64,000 nucleotides of DNA. It comes from Spirosoma fluviale. Its GTDB lineage: Bacteria; Bacteroidota; Bacteroidia; Cytophagales; Spirosomataceae. Location of the stretch: NCBI RefSeq assembly GCF_900230225.1, contig NZ_OCNH01000002.1, positions 869,844-933,843 on the forward strand. Direction: 5' to 3'. The first letter of the stretch is position 1; each line of letters starts with the position of its first letter. The notes beneath the pieces were generated by a model. That model had not been told where the DNA came from and searched no databases. It was given only the letters and a program-made list of their open reading frames with translations. Positions 18,553 to 27,614 of this stretch are shown here, one piece after another. Both the position numbers and the translations under genes were made by a program.

Positions 18553-19974
18553 ATGAAAGCCATTTTTACGCTTCTTTTTTGTTTAGCCATAAGTGGGTTA
18601 CCACAGATAGGTTTTGCCCAGGCGCCGTCTAAGCTCCGCGTGATGGTCTTAACCGACATCGAAGCGGACCCCGATGATGCCCAATCCATGGTTCGGTTTC
18701 TGACCTATGCCAATACCTGGGATGTGGAAGGGCTCATTGCAACCACCTCCATTCACCAGAAAACACGGGTAGCCCCCCAGAGCATCGATAAAATTTTGCG
18801 GGTCTACGCCAGCGTGCAACCCAATTTGCTTAAGCACGAAAAAGGCTATCTGACTTATACGCAACTGAAGCCAAAAGTGAAAGAAGGGCTGCCGGTATAT
18901 GGCATGGCAGGTGTGGGACCCGGCAACGACTCGGAGGGCTCCGACTGGATTGTCCAGGCCCTTAGTAAGCCCGACAAGCGCCCCATCTGGTTTAGTATCT
19001 GGGGCGGTAGTAATGTACTGGCGCAGGCGCTCTGGAAAATTCAGCAGACCAAAAGCCGGGCCGAGGCCGAAACACTTTACCGGAAAGTACGGGTCTATAC
19101 CATCTCCGATCAGGATGATAGCGGCCCCTGGATTCGTAAAACTTTTCCGACCATCTTTTACATCGTCACGCCCGGTTATAATTATGCCTACGCCACCTGG
19201 CTGGGGATGTCTTTTCCGTTTCCCGGTGTCAATAAGGATGTCGTTTCCAATTCCTGGCTGGCCACTCATATTCAGCAGGGGCACGGGCCGCTGGGTGCCG
19301 CCTATCCCGATGTGGCTTATGGTATGGAAGGCGATACCCCTGCCTTTTTGAATTTGATTGCCAATGGGCTAAGCCTTCCCGAACACCCTGATTACGGTGG
19401 ATGGGGCGGCCGATACGAATTGTATCAACCCGAATTCCGCGACTCGAATACGGGCTTTTTCAAACGGGAGAACTGGCCGAAAGATAGCGTGGAAACGCGC
19501 CCTATCTGGACCAATGCCAATGACTCCGTTACCTCTCCGGTCGATAACAAGCGGTACGGTAGTAATCAGGCGACCATCTGGCGCTGGCGGGAAGCCTTCC
19601 AGAACGATTTTACAGCCCGTATGAACTGGTGTACCAAAGCGTATACGGAGGCCAACCACCCCCCAGTCCCTAAACTGGCTCATCCGGAGTCATTTACCGT
19701 TAAATCGGGCCAGCTTTTTCATCTGAATGCGGAAGGCACGTCTGACCCCGACGGCGATTCGATGAGTTACCGCTGGTTCCACTATAAGGAAGCCGGAACC
19801 TACCCCGGTGAGGTCAGTTTTAAACCGTATGCGACCAATCTATACGATTTGCCGGTGACAGCCCCGCCCGTGACGAAGTCCGAAACCATCCATTTTATTC
19901 TACAGGTTACGGACAAAGGCACACCGGCGTTAACCCGGTATAAACGGGTCATTGTTACGGTGCTGCCCAGGTAG
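18553..19974 (+). CDS. DUF1593 nucleoside-hydrolase-like secreted protein
   Basis: Exported protein of 473 residues with signal peptide (MKAIFTLLFCLAISGLPQIGFAQ). The N-terminal domain (about 28-340) has the nucleoside-hydrolase-like metal loop VLTDIEADPDDAQSMVRFL and belongs to DUF1593, known from the cellulose-binding protein Sde182. The C-terminal part (about 370-473) is an Ig/cadherin-like beta-sandwich with a DPDGD motif. It follows GH43 on the same strand and probably belongs to the same glycan-degradation set. Its exact substrate is not established; the family is linked to polysaccharide-degrading bacteria. Confidence 0.85.
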   Translation: MKAIFTLLFCLAISGLPQIGFAQAPSKLRVMVLTDIEADPDDAQSMVRFLTYANTWDVEGLIATTSIHQKTRVAPQSIDKILRVYASVQPNLLKHEKGYLTYTQLKPKVKEGLPVYGMAGVGPGNDSEGSDWIVQALSKPDKRPIWFSIWGGSNVLAQALWKIQQTKSRAEAETLYRKVRVYTISDQDDSGPWIRKTFPTIFYIVTPGYNYAYATWLGMSFPFPGVNKDVVSNSWLATHIQQGHGPLGAAYPDVAYGMEGDTPAFLNLIANGLSLPEHPDYGGWGGRYELYQPEFRDSNTGFFKRENWPKDSVETRPIWTNANDSVTSPVDNKRYGSNQATIWRWREAFQNDFTARMNWCTKAYTEANHPPVPKLAHPESFTVKSGQLFHLNAEGTSDPDGDSMSYRWFHYKEAGTYPGEVSFKPYATNLYDLPVTAPPVTKSETIHFILQVTDKGTPALTRYKRVIVTVLPR

Positions 19975-20081
19975 CCAAAGCGGTTATAGCCTGCAACAGA
20001 AAAATCGGCTGACTGCTTTAGATTGATAATCGAATCAAACTAACCTGGTTACCAACGGCAACTAGCTGGAAATACGCTTAT

Positions 20082-21338
20082 TTAAAGATGCTTCTTACTC
20101 AATGCGGGCGTCAGAATAACGCCCTCGCGTGGCTCCCGCAGGAGGATACTTTTCTCGTTGATCAGCGCTTTTAACGATTCATCGGCCAGGGTATCCAGCA
20201 AGCGGTATTTCAACTGGAACGTCTTGATCTGGTTATTCGACTGTATCCATTTCATGATTTTACAGTGGCAATTGGCGTTCTCCGGCGTGTTGGTAATCTC
20301 TTCCAGCGAACCGCCTTTACCCTGTTTGATAAACACATTCCGAATGCCGATCATGTCGTTACCATCGCCCATATCGAAGCTCCAGGTGGTGGCAATACTG
20401 GTCAGGTAGCTCTTACCCTTGTCCAGGCGTAACAGGGCATGAATAGGCGACTCTACGTTACCACTCTTGTTCTTCACCCGCGAATAGATGGACACCAGCG
20501 CCGGAGCTTCGAACTGCATATAGCCGATGTGGTCGATGTTGGCACCATGTCGGTTAAAAATGAAATACCCGTCCTTATAAGTGATCTCCACAAGGTTATT
20601 AGCCACCTGATGGAATCGGTTGGGGTCGCTGGCCCGTGCCTGGGGTGCTCCCGTATAGTACAGCCAGATACCCGACAGGCTGTCGATCTCGGCCTGGGTG
20701 GGCTGGTAGGGCAAAATGTTCAGGTCTTTACGAATTGTGGCCCATTCGTTTCGGTCGGCGATCCAGCGAGCAGTGACGGCTCCGAGCAATGCCAGACAAA
20801 CCAGTATACCAACCAGCCAGACCCGCGTCTTCTTTCGAAAAGAAGCCCTTAGCTGGGTGCTTACCGCTTCTTTTTCCTGCTGACTGGCTTCCAACTGTTG
20901 CCGGAGGGCTTCCTGCTCATCTAACCTCAACGCCACGGCCGCATCGACACCTTCGATGAGTTGGGCATCCTGTGGTTGCTCGGCAAACCCCTTACGACCA
21001 ACGCCATAGAGGTAAATGTAGCAGGCGTCGATGAGAAACGACCGGGGATTCGCCACCAGTTTATGGTAAGCATCTTTCACCTGAACGCCCGTTATGTCGT
21101 ATTTCCGATGGGGATAGTCGACCTGTTTCGGATTGGGATCGGGCGGATACGGGTCGTGGCCTAGTTGCTGAGCTGTGTTTGGCAATTCATTACTGATCAA
21201 GCTGAGCAGCCGGGCTATGTCCTCGTAGTTTTTTGGGTTGGTATTCCGGACAATGCGCTGCCCCGTTGCGCGTTCGTACGTGTCAATGACTTTCTCAAGT
21301 AAGTACCCAATCTCTTCCTTACCTGTCTTTATTTTCAT
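20082..21338 (-). CDS. Hypothetical protein with coiled coil and one membrane helix
   Basis: I do not recognise this protein of 418 residues. The N-terminal part (1-140) is helical and soluble (KEEIGYLLEKVIDTYERATG). A short coiled coil (about 137-168, LRLDEQEALRQQLEASQQ) leads into one membrane helix (VWLVGILVCLALLGAVTARW, about 173-192). The remaining 220 residues would lie on the far side of the membrane and contain the pattern LSGIWLYYTGAP. There is no signal peptide. This cytosolic domain / coiled coil / helix / outer domain plan suits a sensor or anchored effector. The gene stands alone, convergent with the DUF1593 gene. Confidence 0.75.
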   Translation of the reverse strand: MKIKTGKEEIGYLLEKVIDTYERATGQRIVRNTNPKNYEDIARLLSLISNELPNTAQQLGHDPYPPDPNPKQVDYPHRKYDITGVQVKDAYHKLVANPRSFLIDACYIYLYGVGRKGFAEQPQDAQLIEGVDAAVALRLDEQEALRQQLEASQQEKEAVSTQLRASFRKKTRVWLVGILVCLALLGAVTARWIADRNEWATIRKDLNILPYQPTQAEIDSLSGIWLYYTGAPQARASDPNRFHQVANNLVEITYKDGYFIFNRHGANIDHIGYMQFEAPALVSIYSRVKNKSGNVESPIHALLRLDKGKSYLTSIATTWSFDMGDGNDMIGIRNVFIKQGKGGSLEEITNTPENANCHCKIMKWIQSNNQIKTFQLKYRLLDTLADESLKALINEKSILLREPREGVILTPALSKKHL

Positions 21339-21582
21339 TAATAATTTAACTTTCAGTCGTTTATGAAAATTCCGTAGCCTTACTAAAATTTCCTAAAGAT
21401 ACAGCTTCATTTAATAAGCCTGATACGGTCATATCTATATCCCGATGAAGTGATTCTATAAAAACACTCACCTATATTTGGCAGACTCTTCTTTTTGTAC
21501 AAAACAATATTGATAAAAGGCCATCGAGTAACCTAGTACTTAACAGCCCGGCGGTGACGGGGTATCAGTGTTAGAATCATCC

Positions 21583-22479
21583 ATGAACATGCATATTTTG
21601 AAACAACCCAAAACTTCCCGCTGGCAATTACTATCCGTGTTCGGTTTGCTACTAACGCTTCCGCTCCACGCGGCCAAGGTAGATTCGCTAGATGTGCCCA
21701 GCACGGTGATGAACAGAAAAATGAAGGCGGTAGTCGTTTTGCCTGACGCCTACGCATCTGCCGGAAAAGCGAAAACAACATACCCGGTGCTCTACCTGCT
21801 CCACGGCGGCTTTGGGCACTTCAATGACTGGATCACTAAAACGCCCGACAAAACCCTCATCCAACGGCTCGCCGATCAGCACAATCTCATCATCGTGATG
21901 CCCGAAGGCGAAGTCTTCAGCTACTATCTGGACAGCCCCGTCATCAAAGACAGCCAGTTTGAGACCTACTTAACCAAAGAGGTTATCGACAAAATTGACA
22001 AGACCTACCGAACCATTCGCACCCCTAAAGGTCGGGTCATTACGGGCCTGTCGATGGGCGGCTATGGTGCGTTGTACCTGGCGACGCGTCACCCCGACCT
22101 CTACTGCGCGGCTGGCAGCATGAGCGGGGCGCTGAATCTGGACATGAACGCCTGGAAACTCCCACCCGATGCCACCGCGAGTATTAAAGCAGCGTTCGAA
22201 AAAATTCTGGGGCCGTTCAGCCAGTCGCCCGACGGCTGGGCTTCCTATTCCGTAGTGGGCATGGCCGATAAAATAAAAACCAACGGACTGAAACTGGTGA
22301 TCGACTGCGGGGTGGATGATTTCCTGATCGAACCCAACCGGGAATTGCATCGCCGGTTGGTGTTCAACCAGACACCCCACGATTACAGCGAACGGCCCGG
22401 CGGACATACCTGGGATTTCTGGCAGAACGCGCTGCCCTATCAGGTGCTGTTTTTCAGTAAAGTTCTGAACGGCAACTAA
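21583..22479 (+). CDS. Secreted esterase, esterase-D/FrmB family
   Basis: Alpha/beta hydrolase of 298 residues with a signal peptide ending near HAAKVDS. It has the oxyanion-side motif LYLLHGGFGHFNDW, the nucleophile elbow GLSMGGYGAL (Ser in GLSMG) and a C-terminal catalytic His in RPGGHTWDFW. Relatives include acetyl-xylan and feruloyl esterases as well as S-formylglutathione hydrolase; export points to a carbohydrate esterase. The frame opens with a GTG at 21568, but the ATG at 21583 fits the signal peptide better. It is followed 70 bases later by a type-B carboxylesterase in the same direction, a likely operon. Confidence 0.87.
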   Translation: MNMHILKQPKTSRWQLLSVFGLLLTLPLHAAKVDSLDVPSTVMNRKMKAVVVLPDAYASAGKAKTTYPVLYLLHGGFGHFNDWITKTPDKTLIQRLADQHNLIIVMPEGEVFSYYLDSPVIKDSQFETYLTKEVIDKIDKTYRTIRTPKGRVITGLSMGGYGALYLATRHPDLYCAAGSMSGALNLDMNAWKLPPDATASIKAAFEKILGPFSQSPDGWASYSVVGMADKIKTNGLKLVIDCGVDDFLIEPNRELHRRLVFNQTPHDYSERPGGHTWDFWQNALPYQVLFFSKVLNGN

Positions 22480-22549
22480 GCCATAAACCATTCAACAATC
22501 TCTCCCAAATCCTGAATTTTTCGATATAGACATTAACCAGTTACCATCC

Positions 22550-24175
22550 ATGAAAATCAAAACAACCCTTGCATCCCTGCTTGTGATCGTACTGCCGCTA
22601 TTGGCTACCGGACAGGCTAAAACCGAAACGACCGACCCCATTGTAGCCGGTAAAGGAATTGCTACCGTACCCACCGGCTCCGGTTCGGTTCGGGGGTATA
22701 TTCACAATGGCACCTTTACCTTCAAAGGTATTCCATACGCCAAAGCCGAACGCTTCATGGCCCCTACCAAACCCGATTCGTGGACGGGCGTTCGCTCGTC
22801 GATGACGTACGGGCCGGTTTGCCCAATGGACGTAACTACGTCTACCTACGATGAAATTGAGTTTCCGTTTCACCACAACTGGGGCTACACCAACGAGAAC
22901 TGCCTGAGCCTGAACGTCTGGACGCCCGAGATCAACAGCAAAAAAGGCCGTCCCGTCATGGTCTGGCTGCATGGGGGTGGCTTTACGGCCGGTTCATCGG
23001 TTGAGCTTCCGTCGTATGATGGCGAAAACCTGACTAAAAAAGGCGACGTGGTGGTCGTGACGGTCAATCACCGCTTAAACGTGCTGGGTTATCTGGACTT
23101 ATCGGCTTATGGCGATAAGTACAAAAACTCCGCCAACGCGGGCCTGATGGATTTAGTGGCTGCCTTGCAGTGGGTGCAGCAGAATATTGCTCAGTTCGGG
23201 GGTGATCCCGGCAACGTAACTATCTTCGGACAGTCGGGCGGGGGTGGCAAAGTGACCAGCCTGATGAATGCCCCATCGGCGAAAGGGCTGTTTCACAAAG
23301 CCATTGTGCAGAGTGGCAGCTACATCACCAGCTTCACCGAAACCGACCTGACCCGGAAAGTAGGTGCCGCCCTGCTCGCTGAACTGAAGCTAGAGCCGAA
23401 TCAGATTGATTCCCTGCAAAAAATACCGTACGAGCGACTGAATGCGGCCAGCAAAAAAGCGATTCGCACCGTAGCCAACCAGCTGAAAGCCGACGGAAAA
23501 TCAGCCGCTGGTCTGGGCTGGGGTCCTGTTCATGACGGAAGCTTTCTGCCGTACCAACCCATTGAACCAGCCGCAATAGCCCTGTCGAAAACGATTCCGC
23601 TGCTCGTTGGCTCGACCAAGAATGAGTTCACCGCCTTCGATCCGAGTACCCGTAACCTAACGATGGAAGGAGCAAAAGCCAACCTGCAGAAAAAGTACGG
23701 CGATAAAGCCGACGCCTATATGGCAGCCGTGAAGAAGGCCTACCCGGAAACGGCCAACCCATCCGATTACGCGACCATCGACGTCAACTTTCGCCCGCTG
23801 ACTGTTCAGCAGGCCAATGCAAAAGCCATTCCGGGGGCGGCTCCGGTGTATATGTACCTGTTTACCTGGCAGTCGCCGGTGATGGATGGTATCTACAGAT
23901 CCATGCACTGTATGGAAATCCCCTTCGTGTTCGACAATATCAGCCTATGCGAAGAAATGACGGGCGGTGGAAAAGCCGCTCATACACTGGCCGATAAAAT
24001 GAGCCGGGCCTGGATTTCCTTCGCTAGAACGGGCAACCCGAACCATAAAGGTTTACCAACTTGGCCTGCCTACACGCCTGAAAATGGGGCGACCATGATA
24101 CTCGACAATACGAATCAGGTGAAAAGCCACCCCGACAAAGACCTGTTGCAGATCGCTACGGGAAAGACGATGTAA
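22550..24175 (+). CDS. Secreted type-B carboxylesterase
   Basis: Serine hydrolase of 541 residues with signal peptide (MKIKTTLASLLVIVLPLLATGQ). The carboxylesterase family features are FKGIPYAKA, ENCLSLNVWTP, the oxyanion hole VWLHGGGFTAGSS, the nucleophile elbow FGQSGGGGKV (Ser229; many relatives have GESAGG here), the acidic residue in GSTKNEFTAF and the His in HCMEIPFVF. It acts on ester bonds of unknown substrates in the periplasm. It is downstream of another secreted esterase and upstream of a citrate-type transporter, so release and uptake of an organic acid is an attractive but unproven idea. Confidence 0.9.
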   Translation: MKIKTTLASLLVIVLPLLATGQAKTETTDPIVAGKGIATVPTGSGSVRGYIHNGTFTFKGIPYAKAERFMAPTKPDSWTGVRSSMTYGPVCPMDVTTSTYDEIEFPFHHNWGYTNENCLSLNVWTPEINSKKGRPVMVWLHGGGFTAGSSVELPSYDGENLTKKGDVVVVTVNHRLNVLGYLDLSAYGDKYKNSANAGLMDLVAALQWVQQNIAQFGGDPGNVTIFGQSGGGGKVTSLMNAPSAKGLFHKAIVQSGSYITSFTETDLTRKVGAALLAELKLEPNQIDSLQKIPYERLNAASKKAIRTVANQLKADGKSAAGLGWGPVHDGSFLPYQPIEPAAIALSKTIPLLVGSTKNEFTAFDPSTRNLTMEGAKANLQKKYGDKADAYMAAVKKAYPETANPSDYATIDVNFRPLTVQQANAKAIPGAAPVYMYLFTWQSPVMDGIYRSMHCMEIPFVFDNISLCEEMTGGGKAAHTLADKMSRAWISFARTGNPNHKGLPTWPAYTPENGATMILDNTNQVKSHPDKDLLQIATGKTM

Positions 24176-24182
24176 ACGAGTG

Positions 24183-24226
24183 TTAACAGGATTAACCGCC
24201 GACACGTCGGCGGTTAATCCTGTTAA
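24183..24226. repeat. Perfect inverted repeat after carboxylesterase gene
   Basis: Arms 24183-24203 and 24206-24226 are exact 21-base reverse complements with a 2-base centre. It lies 8 bases after the carboxylesterase stop and 22 bases before the transporter start. An A-run and not a T-run follows on the plus strand, so it is not a classical terminator; it may stabilise or process the mRNA. Confidence 0.8.
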
Positions 24227-24247
24227 AAAAGTAATCTTACCCACCTC

Positions 24248-25543
24248 ATGCTTTCATTACTTGGCTTTGCCACCATTGCCATTTTTCTCGTTCTGATCAT
24301 CACCAAGCGGCTGTCTGTCATTACAGCGCTGGTGCTGGTGCCAGTCATTATGGGGTTTCTCGCCGGATTTGGCCCAAAGGAGTTGGGGGAAATGATTTTT
24401 GTGGGCATTAAGCAGGTCGCTCCCACGGGTATTTTGCTCATGTTTGCGGTGCTGTATTTCGGAACCATGCTCGATGTCGGCCTGTTCGACCCAATCATTG
24501 CGGCCATTATCCGGTTTGTGAAAGGCGATCCCTTGAAGGTCATTCTGGGAACGGCCGTGTTGACGATGATCGTCCACCTCGACGGCGATGGAACGGCTAC
24601 GTTCATGATCGTCATGTCGGCCTTTTTGCCGATCTATAAACAGTTGGGCATCAACCGGCTGATCCTGACGGGGATCGTCGCGCTGAGCGTGGGACCGATG
24701 CACCTGGTGCCCTGGTCCGGCACATCGGCGCGGGCCATCTCGACGCTCAAAACCGATGCCACGCAGCTATTTAACCCCAATATTCCGGCTATTGTAGCGG
24801 GTATTTGTTGGGTACTATTTGTAGCCTACTGGTTCGGGCTGAACGAGCGAAAACGACTGGGCATCAGCGACCTGAACTACATACATCAGGATAGCCTCAC
24901 CGACGAGCAACGGCAGTTTCGTCGGCCGCGTCTGTTCTGGGTAAATGCCGCGCTCACCATTGGTCTGATTACGACCCTGATGAAAGGCTGGGTGCCCGCA
25001 CCGGCCCTGTTCATATCAGCGGCTATCGTCGCGCTGTTGATCAACTATCCCCGCCTGCCCGATCAGCAGAAAGTGCTCCGCAGTCACGGAAACAACATTT
25101 TTATGGTGTCGAGTATGATCTTTGCCGCTGGCGTTTTTTCGGGTATTCTGACCGGTTCGAAGATGATTGACGCGATGGCTACGTCCGTCGTTTCGCTGAT
25201 TCCGCAGCAACACGCGGCCTGGTTGCCCACGCTGACGGCCATCACCAGCATGCCCGCCAGTCTGCTCTTTACCCCCGATGCGTATTATTTTGGGGTTGTT
25301 CCCATCCTGAGCCAAACGGCCACGCAGTTCGGCATCGACCCGCTCGAAATTGGCCGGGCCGCTTTGCTGGGCCAGATGACAGTCGGTTTTCCGGTTAGTC
25401 CGCTCACGGCCTCGACCTTCCTGCTGGTGGGTCTGGCCGACGTGGATTTGGGCGATCATCAGAAATTCATTCTCAAATGGGCTTTCGGCACAACCGTCGT
25501 CATGACGTTGGCGGCCCTTTTAACCGGCTCGATTCATTTATGA
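24248..25543 (+). CDS. CitMHS-family citrate/carboxylate transporter
   Basis: Inner-membrane secondary transporter of 431 residues with about 12 hydrophobic helices, starting MLSLLGFATIAIFLVLI. It matches the CitMHS family (metal-citrate/H+ symporters) in the motif HLDGDGTATFMI (about 100-111), the helix GPMHLVPWSGTSARA and the C-terminal GQMTVGFPVSPLTASTFLL. The stop codon overlaps the next gene's start as ATGA, so the transporter and the AtuA-like enzyme are translationally coupled. Citrate or a related di- or tricarboxylate is the expected cargo by family; coupling to AtuA suggests an acid used as a carbon source. Confidence 0.9.
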   Translation: MLSLLGFATIAIFLVLIITKRLSVITALVLVPVIMGFLAGFGPKELGEMIFVGIKQVAPTGILLMFAVLYFGTMLDVGLFDPIIAAIIRFVKGDPLKVILGTAVLTMIVHLDGDGTATFMIVMSAFLPIYKQLGINRLILTGIVALSVGPMHLVPWSGTSARAISTLKTDATQLFNPNIPAIVAGICWVLFVAYWFGLNERKRLGISDLNYIHQDSLTDEQRQFRRPRLFWVNAALTIGLITTLMKGWVPAPALFISAAIVALLINYPRLPDQQKVLRSHGNNIFMVSSMIFAAGVFSGILTGSKMIDAMATSVVSLIPQQHAAWLPTLTAITSMPASLLFTPDAYYFGVVPILSQTATQFGIDPLEIGRAALLGQMTVGFPVSPLTASTFLLVGLADVDLGDHQKFILKWAFGTTVVMTLAALLTGSIHL

Positions 25544-26877
25544 AAACGTCCGTTCGGATTGGGTGCGGGGCTGGCTTCTCCGGCGATCGGCTCGAACCCG
25601 CCCTCGTGCTGACTCAGCAGGGCGCGTTAGATTACCTGGTGCTGGAATGCCTGGCCGAACGCACCATTGCACTGGCGCAGAAACGAAAACGGCAGGATGC
25701 CACCCTGGGCTACGACCCGCTGCTGGAACGGCGCATCGAAAGTCTGTTGCCGCACTTATTAGAAAAGAAGGTTCGCCTGATTACGAACATGGGCGCAGCT
25801 AATCCGCTGGCGGCTGCTCAAAAAATCATCGCTATCGCCCAACGTTTATCGCTCTCCGTAACGGTGGCGGCTGTCACCGGCGACGATGTGTTCAGCCTGC
25901 TTTCGGGCAGCGAAACGGCCCTGGAAACGGGCAAACCCCTGACTGATTCGGGGCTGCTGGTATCGGCCAATGCCTACATGGGCGTTGATGCCATTTTACC
26001 GGCGCTGGCCACGGATGCCAATATCATCATTACGGGCCGCGTGGCCGACCCGTCGCTGTTTGTAAGCCCACTGGTGCATGAGTTCGGCTGGTCGCTGGAC
26101 GACCCTGATCTATTGGGACAAGGCACCGTCATTGGGCATTTGCTGGAATGCGCCGGTCAGCTGACGGGTGGGTACTTCGCCGATCCCGGTATGGATGTAC
26201 CTGGTCGCAAAGACGTGCCCGACATGGCGCATCTGGGCCACCCCTTTGCCGATGTATCGGCGGATGGCACGGCCGTTTTTGGTAAAGTTTCCGGTACGGG
26301 CGGTATGCTGACGCTGGCGACCGCCAAAGAACAATTACTCTACGAAGTGATGGACCCCAGCTGCTACATTACTCCCGACGTAGTCGCTGATTTCACGCAG
26401 GTAAGGCTGATCCAAACAGGCCTCGATCAGGTCCGGGCGTCGGGTGGGCGTGGCCAGACCCGACCCAACACCCTGAAAGTCAGCGTGGGCTACGAAGCCG
26501 GTTTCACTGGCGAAGGCGAAATTTCGTATGCCGGTTCAAACGCACTGGGCCGGGCCAAACTGGCCGGGGCCATCCTTCAGGAACGGCTTCAGGACCGGTT
26601 TGCCGACCTCCGAGTCGATTACATCGGCAGTACGTCAGTACACCGAACCAACTTTGGTCAGTACCCGGACCCCTACGAAATCCGGCTTCGGGTGGCTGGG
26701 AGAGCCACTACGGCGCAACAGGCCGCGTTGGTGGGTGAAGAAGTCGAAGCCCTCTACACCAACGGCCCGGCCGGGGGCGGTGGTGCCCGTAAATACGTAC
26801 ATGAACTAGTGGGCATCGTCTCGACGCTCATCGACCGAAACCAACTAACGCCACAGCTAACCCTGTTTCAATCATGA
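25540..26877 (+). CDS. AtuA-like protein (DUF1446, acyclic terpene utilisation family)
   Basis: Cytoplasmic protein of 445 residues related to AtuA of the citronellol/geranyl-CoA pathway; its enzymatic role is not firmly established. Family segments are RIGCGAGFSGDRLEPAL at the N-terminus, NMGAANPLAAAQ (about 86-97), IITGRVADPSLFV and GLGYEAGF-like VSVGYEAGFTGEGEISYAG. The start is the ATG at 25540, which overlaps the transporter stop by four bases (ATGA); a longer frame is open upstream but would run inside the transporter gene. The gene ends in another ATGA overlap with the small downstream partner. Confidence 0.88.
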   Translation: MKTSVRIGCGAGFSGDRLEPALVLTQQGALDYLVLECLAERTIALAQKRKRQDATLGYDPLLERRIESLLPHLLEKKVRLITNMGAANPLAAAQKIIAIAQRLSLSVTVAAVTGDDVFSLLSGSETALETGKPLTDSGLLVSANAYMGVDAILPALATDANIIITGRVADPSLFVSPLVHEFGWSLDDPDLLGQGTVIGHLLECAGQLTGGYFADPGMDVPGRKDVPDMAHLGHPFADVSADGTAVFGKVSGTGGMLTLATAKEQLLYEVMDPSCYITPDVVADFTQVRLIQTGLDQVRASGGRGQTRPNTLKVSVGYEAGFTGEGEISYAGSNALGRAKLAGAILQERLQDRFADLRVDYIGSTSVHRTNFGQYPDPYEIRLRVAGRATTAQQAALVGEEVEALYTNGPAGGGGARKYVHELVGIVSTLIDRNQLTPQLTLFQS

Positions 26878-27194
26878 CCATCAAGCTGTACGACATTGCC
26901 CACAGCCGGGCAGGTGACAAAGGCAATACGCTGACCCTCTCGCTCATACCCTACAAAACCGAGGATTATCCGTTGCTGCGCGATCAGGTTACCTCCGAAG
27001 CCGTCAAACAACACCTGGCTAACATTGTCGCGGGCGACATTACCCGATATGAGTTGCCCAACCTGCCCGCCCTTCAGTTCGTTTGCCAGCAGGCACTGAC
27101 CGGTGGCGTGACGACCTCACTCACAATGGACACGCATGGGAAGAGCCTGAGTTACGCCCTGCTGGAAATGTCGATAGAAAGCGAAACAGACTAA
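26874..27194 (+). CDS. Small AtuA-associated protein
   Basis: Protein of 106 residues starting MTIKLYDIAHSRAGDKGNTL, a pattern found at the C-terminal end of AtuA-type proteins and in separate small partners of DUF1446 proteins. It overlaps the AtuA-like gene by four bases (ATGA), so the two chains are probably made in equal amounts and act together. Here the domain is a separate gene instead of a fusion. No signal peptide or membrane segment is present. Its biochemical role is unknown. Confidence 0.85.
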   Translation: MTIKLYDIAHSRAGDKGNTLTLSLIPYKTEDYPLLRDQVTSEAVKQHLANIVAGDITRYELPNLPALQFVCQQALTGGVTTSLTMDTHGKSLSYALLEMSIESETD

Positions 27195-27363
27195 ACGAAG
27201 TAAAAGATCACCATTTATAGGGTTGTTGCATTCCCAGATCTTCAATGTATCGAAAGCATTGGTATTGTTATAAAGATACACCACAACTTTTGAGATGCAT
27301 CCCAAGTTTTGACGGGTCTCTAGACAAATTCAACTTGCTTGGAAAACGTGTTAAGAGCAAACG

Positions 27364-27399
27364 AAAAAAGCACTTACCATTTCTGATAAGTGCTTTTTT
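27364..27399. terminator. Bidirectional terminator after tRNA-Val
   Basis: Arms AAAAAAGCACTTA and TAAGTGCTTTTTT pair perfectly over 13 bases around a 10-base loop. The A-run and T-run make it work in both directions; it lies 4 bases beyond the 3' end of the minus-strand tRNA gene. Confidence 0.85.
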
Positions 27400-27402
27400 A
27401 TG

Positions 27403-27480
27403 TGGTGGGAGTTGACGGGTTCGAACCGCCGACCCTCTGCTTGTAAGGCAGATGCTCTGAACCAGCTGAGCTAAACTCCC
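27403..27480 (-). tRNA. tRNA-Val (anticodon UAC), CCA encoded
   Basis: The minus strand folds as a full cloverleaf: acceptor GGGAGTT/AACTCCC, D-stem GCTC/GAGC, anticodon stem TCTGC/GCAGA with loop CTTACAA (anticodon TAC), T-stem GGCGG/CCGTC with TTCGAAC. The discriminator A is followed by encoded CCA (27405-27403). Confidence 0.96.
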
Positions 27481-27614
27481 TTTTCTTTGTTTTTGCCCTT
27501 GCGATTGTCGTCGTTTGGGAGTGCAAATATACGTGGGTAAATTGCCTTTATGCAAGCCTGAGGCCAAAAAAAAGCGAAATAATTTTTAATTGCCTGATTG
27601 ACAATGGCCTTTAC

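Noticed and set aside
24183..24226. Reading the perfect inverted repeat as an intrinsic terminator
   Set aside because: An A-run follows on the plus strand and there is no T-run on the minus side, so it is listed only as an inverted repeat.
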